Positions 59,838 through 64,000 of a stretch of 64,000 bases of DNA are shown piece by piece. Under the pieces are notes generated by a model, which worked only from the letters and a program-made list of their open reading frames with translations, made no database searches and was not told the origin of the DNA. Origin of the DNA: CAYUYV01 sp050331455 (GTDB lineage: Bacteria > Pseudomonadota > Alphaproteobacteria > JAJFIK01); contig JBHJGV010000040.1 in the NCBI GenBank assembly GCA_050331455.1, positions 1 to 64,000 on the forward strand. The letters run 5' to 3'. Position 1 is the stretch's first letter, and each line of letters starts with the position of its first letter. The position numbers and the translations under genes were made by a program.

Positions 59838-61133
59838 ATGACGCAAAGCGCCGTTGAAGCCCGTGATCCCCGTCAGGCCGCGGACGAAACGCGCTTTTGT
59901 GCCTCCTTCGCCCGCACCAGTGGTGAGAGCCTTCTGGGCAAGGCGTCCTTTGTCCAAACCTATTTGCTCATTGAGGATCCCAACGCCTGGAGTGGGCCCA
60001 AGGATATCGAAAGCACGGCCCTCAATCCCGCTGCTTTGGACCGGGTCACCGCGTTCAAGGCCCACTGCCCCGGCCCCCGGCTGCTGTTCATCAAGAATCG
60101 GACATCGCGGGAGCGGGCCGAGCGATCCGTCTATCTGGTGATGCCCGCTCCGTCGGGTGCCCGGATGCGCCATTTCGTGGTGCCGGATCTCGACGCCATC
60201 GGCGAGATCGACTTCGTGGCCGAAGCGGCCCGGCTCGCCGGCGATCCCACTGCGGTGCCCGAGGCATTTCCAGTGTTGATCTGCACGAACGGCAAAAAGG
60301 ATATGTGCTGCGCCAAATTCGGCGGGCCCACTTATGCCGCCCTCGATGCCCTGCTGCCCGATGTCTGGGAGTGCACCCATACGGGCGGCGACCGGTTTGC
60401 CGGGAATGTGGTTCTGCCCGTCCCCGGACAGTTTTACGGTTTCGTCCTCGCCGACCGGGCCGAGGCGTTCGCCCAGACCATCCGGAAGCGGCATATCCCC
60501 ATAGACCATTTCCGCGGTGCGTCCTTTCTGCCCGCTGCGGTCCAGGCGGCTGAAGGCGCTTTGCGGATCCGCCTTGGCGCAAGCGCCATGGGCCGTATCG
60601 TCTATGCCGGAAATCTTCCGGCACCGGACGACGCCGCGAGTGAGCCAGTGGCAGAACGGCCCATCCTGCTTGACTGGGACACGGGCGAAATTTGGACCGT
60701 TCGGGCCCGAAAGATCGAGAGCGATCGGGACGTGCCGAGCAACTGTACCAAGGGCAAGACCACACAGCCGTGGCACATGGCCCTGGACGGCTGGCGGTGT
60801 CTTGGTGCCGAGGAACTGCAGCGGCTGGGCCTGCGCCTCGACGGGGATTTGGTCGATGGGCACCCCGTTGATCGGACCTCAGTCGCCCTCAGACGGGGCC
60901 GCCCCACACGGTTGGTCCGCCAGGCCCGCGCCGACGACTGGCCCTGGCTCCAGGCCAACCCCGAGGCGCGGCGACGCCTTGAGCGTCTGATCGGACCGGC
61001 CCCGGCCACGACCAAGGCCCGCGGGCCCTGGCTGGAGCGGCTGGAGGCGGCAAGGCTGCCGTTGTGGGAGACGCGCGAGGGCGCCCGCGATTTGGTCAAG
61101 GAGCCAGGCCTGGCAGCCGAATTATCCGCCTGA
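59838..61133 (+). CDS. Sucrase/ferredoxin-like (thioredoxin-fold 2Fe-2S) protein
   Basis: 431 residues from ATG 59838 (GGAGACCC upstream; ATG 59835 equally possible). The Suc_Fer-like signature is plain: Cys149 and Cys157-Cys158 in LICTNGKKDMCCAKFGGP, and Cys179/His181 in WECTHTGGDRFAGNVVLPVPG. These should bind a 2Fe-2S cluster in a thioredoxin-like fold. The N-terminal about 130 residues belong to the family (FVQTYLLIEDPNAWS). The C-terminal about 170 residues are less conserved. A redox partner of the oxygenase is the natural reading. It lies 150 nt after the JmjC gene; its 3' end overlaps the PAS gene by 12 nt (convergent). Confidence 0.88.
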   Translation: MTQSAVEARDPRQAADETRFCASFARTSGESLLGKASFVQTYLLIEDPNAWSGPKDIESTALNPAALDRVTAFKAHCPGPRLLFIKNRTSRERAERSVYLVMPAPSGARMRHFVVPDLDAIGEIDFVAEAARLAGDPTAVPEAFPVLICTNGKKDMCCAKFGGPTYAALDALLPDVWECTHTGGDRFAGNVVLPVPGQFYGFVLADRAEAFAQTIRKRHIPIDHFRGASFLPAAVQAAEGALRIRLGASAMGRIVYAGNLPAPDDAASEPVAERPILLDWDTGEIWTVRARKIESDRDVPSNCTKGKTTQPWHMALDGWRCLGAEELQRLGLRLDGDLVDGHPVDRTSVALRRGRPTRLVRQARADDWPWLQANPEARRRLERLIGPAPATTKARGPWLERLEAARLPLWETREGARDLVKEPGLAAELSA

Positions 61134-61928
61134 GGACGGCTCCGTCATCCGGCTCGCATTGAGCGCATAGACCAGGGGGGTTCCGCGGTCGATGGGGTCA
61201 AGGGGCAAGCGGATGCGCCCCAGAAGCCGAAACGTCTCTGGGCGGATCGTATCACTCCCCGGCCCCTCTCCCGGCCGGCCATCAAGAAGCTGGGATCCGA
61301 TAATCACATGGCTGACCGGGCGCCCGGGCGAGCGCACCGGCATGCAAAGATCCTCAAGGAAGACCTGCGCGCCCGAGCGGGTCTGATACCCGACCTTTAG
61401 GAGCACGAGGGCGTCCGCGCACAAGGATGGAATCAGCGCCTTGCAATGGGCGATTCCGCCCAGCGCCTTGAGGTTCACATTGGTTGGGTCCCGCCCCATC
61501 CACGAAACGATGCGTGGCCCGGCAAACCGGCAATAGAGCTGGTCCCATTTGGTCCATTCCAAGAGCATCATGTTCGGCAGATAGGCCGTGAGCTCCATGA
61601 GATCGATATGGGCCCAGGCGGGAATGGGACCTTCGCCCCGTGTCAGATGCCAATATTGAAGAAGCGCGGCATTGGCCGGGTGCATCAGGACGGGAGCGGG
61701 CCCGCGGCGGCGGCTTTTGCCGGATGGGTTTGCGCGGGCGCCGGCGGCACTGTCCCGCGTTCGGCCCTGACGGGGGGCGCTGTCCTGGCCCTGGGGCTTG
61801 CGGACCCGTTCGCGGTTGGGCGCGGGCTCCGCGCCTTGACCCTGATCTGCACCAGGGCTTGCTCCATCCGCATAAAGACCAAAACGCCCGGACCCTTCGG
61901 GCCCGGGTCGCTCCCCGTTTTTCATCAT
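61122..61928 (-). CDS. PAS_5-domain protein
   Basis: 268 residues. A low-complexity basic N-terminus (about 1-80, rich in Arg/Gly/Pro) precedes a PAS_5 domain: HPANAALLQYWHLTRG, PAWAHIDLMEL, YLPNMMLLEW and YCRFAGPRIVSWMGRDPTNVNL. This family is typical of alphaproteobacteria and has unknown ligands. Start ATG 61928 or the adjacent 61925, with AGGGG upstream. No effector domain is present. It converges on the Suc_Fer gene. Confidence 0.85.
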   Translation of the reverse strand: MMKNGERPGPEGSGRFGLYADGASPGADQGQGAEPAPNRERVRKPQGQDSAPRQGRTRDSAAGARANPSGKSRRRGPAPVLMHPANAALLQYWHLTRGEGPIPAWAHIDLMELTAYLPNMMLLEWTKWDQLYCRFAGPRIVSWMGRDPTNVNLKALGGIAHCKALIPSLCADALVLLKVGYQTRSGAQVFLEDLCMPVRSPGRPVSHVIIGSQLLDGRPGEGPGSDTIRPETFRLLGRIRLPLDPIDRGTPLVYALNASRMTEPSSGG

Positions 61929-62068
61929 ACGCTTTACCCCTGAACAGCAAGGCCGAGGCTCCGCCAGCCCCGGCCATCGCCCCCGGCCATCGCCATTGTC
62001 ATCCGGTGTGCCGGTGTCGGCCGGGTTCAGATCCGTTTGCGATCGGCACCAACCGTCGAATCACGCCA

Positions 62069-64000
62069 TCAGGAGCGATTCTGACGGTTATCGATCAGGT
62101 CGTCCACCACCGACGGGTCAGCCAGGGTCGAGGTGTCGCCCAGATTGTCGAAGCTGTCCTCGGCGATCTTACGCAGGATGCGCCGCATAATCTTCCCCGA
62201 ACGGGTCTTCGGCAGGCCCGGCGAAAACTGGATCAGGTCCGGCGTGGCGATCGGACCGATTTCCTGGCGGACCCATTTCACGAGTTCCTTTTTCAACTCG
62301 TCCGTAGGGTCTTCGCCGACGGTCAGGGTCACATAGGCATAAATCCCCTGGCCCTTAAGGTCGTGGGGATAGCCGACCACCGCCGCCTCGGCCACCTTCG
62401 GGTGGGCAACGAGCGCGCTTTCCACTTCGGCTGTCCCCATCCGGTGGCCGGACACGTTGATCACGTCATCGACCCGGCCCGTAATCCAATAATAGCCATC
62501 CGCATCCCGGCGGCAGCCGTCGCCGGTGAAATACTTGCCCGGATAGGCCGAGAAATAGGTCTGCACGAAACGATCATGGTCCTGATAGACCGTGCGCATC
62601 TGGCCGGGCCAGCTTTGGGCGATGACCAGATTGCCCTCCGTCGCGCCATCCAGGACGGTGCCGTTGGCGTCCACGATTTCCGGGACAATCCCGAAAAAGG
62701 GTTTGGAGGCCGAGCCGGGCTTCAGCGGCGTGGCCCCCGGCAGCGGCGTGATGAGAATGCCGCCCGTCTCCGTCTGCCACCAGGTGTCCACGATGGGGCA
62801 GCGCCCGTCACCGACGACTCGATGATACCAGTTCCAGGCTTCCGGATTGATGGGTTCGCCCACGCTGCCAAGGAGACGCAGGCTCTTGCGGGACGTCGTT
62901 TTCACGAGGTCTTCGCCCTCGCGCATCAGGGCGCGGATGGCCGTGGGCGCTGTGTAGAAACTGTTGACCTGGTGCTTGTCCACAACGTTCCAGAATCGCG
63001 CCGAAGTCGGATAGTTCGGCACCCCCTCGAACATGAGCGTGGTGGCTCCATTGGCAAGCGGCCCGTACACGATATAGCTGTGGCCGGTCACCCAGCCCAC
63101 ATCGGCAGTACACCAATAAACTTCGCCGGGCTTGTAGTCGAACACAATTTCATGGGTGAACGAGGCATAGGTGAGATAGCCGCCGGAGGTGTGCACGACT
63201 CCCTTGGGCTTCCCCGTCGATCCAGACGTGTACAGAATGAAAAGCGGATCTTCCGCAGCCATTTCTTCCGGTGGGCAGACGGGCGATGCGGCCGCGACGG
63301 CCTCATAATAGAGCACGTCGCGTCCCGGCGTCATGTCCACATCGCCGAAGGTGCGCTGAACGACGAGCACGGTCGATACGTCCGGGCATTCAGCGAGGGC
63401 GAGATCCGTGTTTTTCTTCAGGGGCACCTTCCGGCCGCCGCGCAGGCCCTCGTCCGCGGTGATGACGCAGGTGGAGTCGCAGTCCTGGATCCGGTTTGCA
63501 AGACTGTCCGGGGAAAACCCGCCGAACACGATGGAATGGATCGCGCCGATCCGGGCACACGCCAACATGGCATAGGCGGCTTCCGGGATCATAGGCAGAT
63601 AGATGGTGACCCGGTCGCCCTTCTTGACGCCCCGGTCCTTCATGACATTCGCCAGACGGCACACCTGCTCATGGAGCTGACGATAGGTGATGTGCATATC
63701 CTGGGACGGATCATCGCCTTCCCAGATGATCGCGACCTGGTCTGCCTTGTCCGCCAAATGCCGGTCGATGCAGTTGGCGGAAACGTTCAGCGTGCCGTCT
63801 TCGTACCACTTGATGAAGAGATTATGCGGGTCGTAGGAGACGTTGCGCACCTTGGTATAGGGCTTCATCCACTCCAGGCGCATACCGATCTCGCCCCAAA
63901 AGCCTTCAGGATCTGCGAGGCTGTGCTCATACATGGCCTGATAGCGGGCGGCGTTGACATGGGCCGTGGCATCCCAATCGACGCTGACCGGGTGGACCGG
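62069..64000 (-). CDS. acs: Acetyl-CoA synthetase, partial (start outside window)
   Basis: Activates acetate to acetyl-CoA. 643 residues are visible; the frame is open to the right edge and begins inside PVHPVSVDWDATAHVN, so only a few codons are missing. Signatures: AMP-binding YTSGSTGKPKGVVHTSGG, DTWWQTETGG, WITGRVDDVINVSGHRMG, and the acetylation-controlled lysine in LPKTRSGKIMRRILRK. It ends with a short LIDNRQNRS tail. Lys acetylation by Pat-type enzymes is the usual control in this family. Confidence 0.97.
   Translation of the reverse strand, partial: PVHPVSVDWDATAHVNAARYQAMYEHSLADPEGFWGEIGMRLEWMKPYTKVRNVSYDPHNLFIKWYEDGTLNVSANCIDRHLADKADQVAIIWEGDDPSQDMHITYRQLHEQVCRLANVMKDRGVKKGDRVTIYLPMIPEAAYAMLACARIGAIHSIVFGGFSPDSLANRIQDCDSTCVITADEGLRGGRKVPLKKNTDLALAECPDVSTVLVVQRTFGDVDMTPGRDVLYYEAVAAASPVCPPEEMAAEDPLFILYTSGSTGKPKGVVHTSGGYLTYASFTHEIVFDYKPGEVYWCTADVGWVTGHSYIVYGPLANGATTLMFEGVPNYPTSARFWNVVDKHQVNSFYTAPTAIRALMREGEDLVKTTSRKSLRLLGSVGEPINPEAWNWYHRVVGDGRCPIVDTWWQTETGGILITPLPGATPLKPGSASKPFFGIVPEIVDANGTVLDGATEGNLVIAQSWPGQMRTVYQDHDRFVQTYFSAYPGKYFTGDGCRRDADGYYWITGRVDDVINVSGHRMGTAEVESALVAHPKVAEAAVVGYPHDLKGQGIYAYVTLTVGEDPTDELKKELVKWVRQEIGPIATPDLIQFSPGLPKTRSGKIMRRILRKIAEDSFDNLGDTSTLADPSVVDDLIDNRQNRS

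Noticed and set aside
1..64000. CRISPR arrays, rRNA or tRNA genes, prophage or plasmid functions
   Set aside because: None seen: no regularly spaced repeats, no rRNA-like or tRNA-like segments, and no integrase or phage genes; the only mobile trace is the IS256 remnant.

Overview
The window is a gene-dense, high-GC stretch of bacterial chromosome. Gene content and order point to an alphaproteobacterium. The minus-strand series tsaB-rimI-fur-plsC-miaB-phoH-ybeY-corC-lnt-XRE-metK-trmB-rimP-nusA-ylxR-infB is the arrangement expected in that class. So are argB-engB-yidC-yidD-rnpA-rpmH and rbfA-truB-rpsO-pnp. SdhAF4 (DUF1674), a Mur/Fur regulator and a PAS_5 protein fit the same assignment. The order cannot be fixed from this sequence. 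Both edges cut genes: argB at the left and acs at the right.

Layout. 1-4742 (minus): argB (partial), engB, yidC, yidD, rnpA, rpmH, covering arginine synthesis, membrane-protein insertion and RNase P/ribosome. 5047-10179 (plus): a TVP38/DedA-like membrane protein, a mercuric-reductase-like flavoprotein, an orphan sensor kinase and glucokinase. 10184-14812: gamma-glutamyltransferase (minus), then a P1-type peptidase, a 2OG-Fe(II) oxygenase and a methyltransferase (plus). 14846-19008: the rbfA-truB-rpsO-pnp translation/RNA-decay block with clear terminators. 19101-20877: two small proteins of unknown role and a PagL-type lipid A deacylase. 20878-22095: a gene-poor strip holding the broken 5' third of an IS256-family transposase. 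22096-31073 (minus): infB, ylxR, nusA, rimP, then a strong terminator, trmB and metK. 31761-41808 (minus): XRE regulator, lnt, corC, ybeY, phoH, miaB, plsC, fur, rimI, tsaB, nfuA. 42045-46337 (plus): class III cyclase, DUF1028, enoyl-CoA hydratase-like and DUF2236 proteins. 46347-57638 (minus): MFS and AGCS transporters, a small membrane protein with a dienelactone-hydrolase-like protein, purH, a single reading frame joining ribulose-phosphate 3-epimerase to heparinase II/III, a glycine-zipper lipoprotein and rsmB. 57754-61133 (plus): sdhAF4 and the cassette described next. 61122-64000 (minus): PAS_5 protein and acetyl-CoA synthetase.

The most unusual region is 58021-61133. A low-GC, structured, apparently non-coding leader precedes a 49-residue, very acidic peptide gene with a near-ideal ribosome binding site. 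It is followed by a JmjC/cupin-type Fe(II)/2-oxoglutarate oxygenase and a sucrase/ferredoxin-like (thioredoxin-fold 2Fe-2S) protein, all on one strand. The layout is that of a small ribosomal peptide-modification cassette: substrate peptide, hydroxylase, redox partner. That reading is an inference, and I do not know of a described system with these three parts.

Other points of interest: the Rpe-heparinase fusion with a perfect internal ribosome binding site; an atypical low-complexity insertion in ArgB; several in-frame 12-18 bp tandem duplications at gene ends and linkers; operator-like dyads upstream of the XRE and fur genes; and large non-coding spacers upstream of infB and metK.
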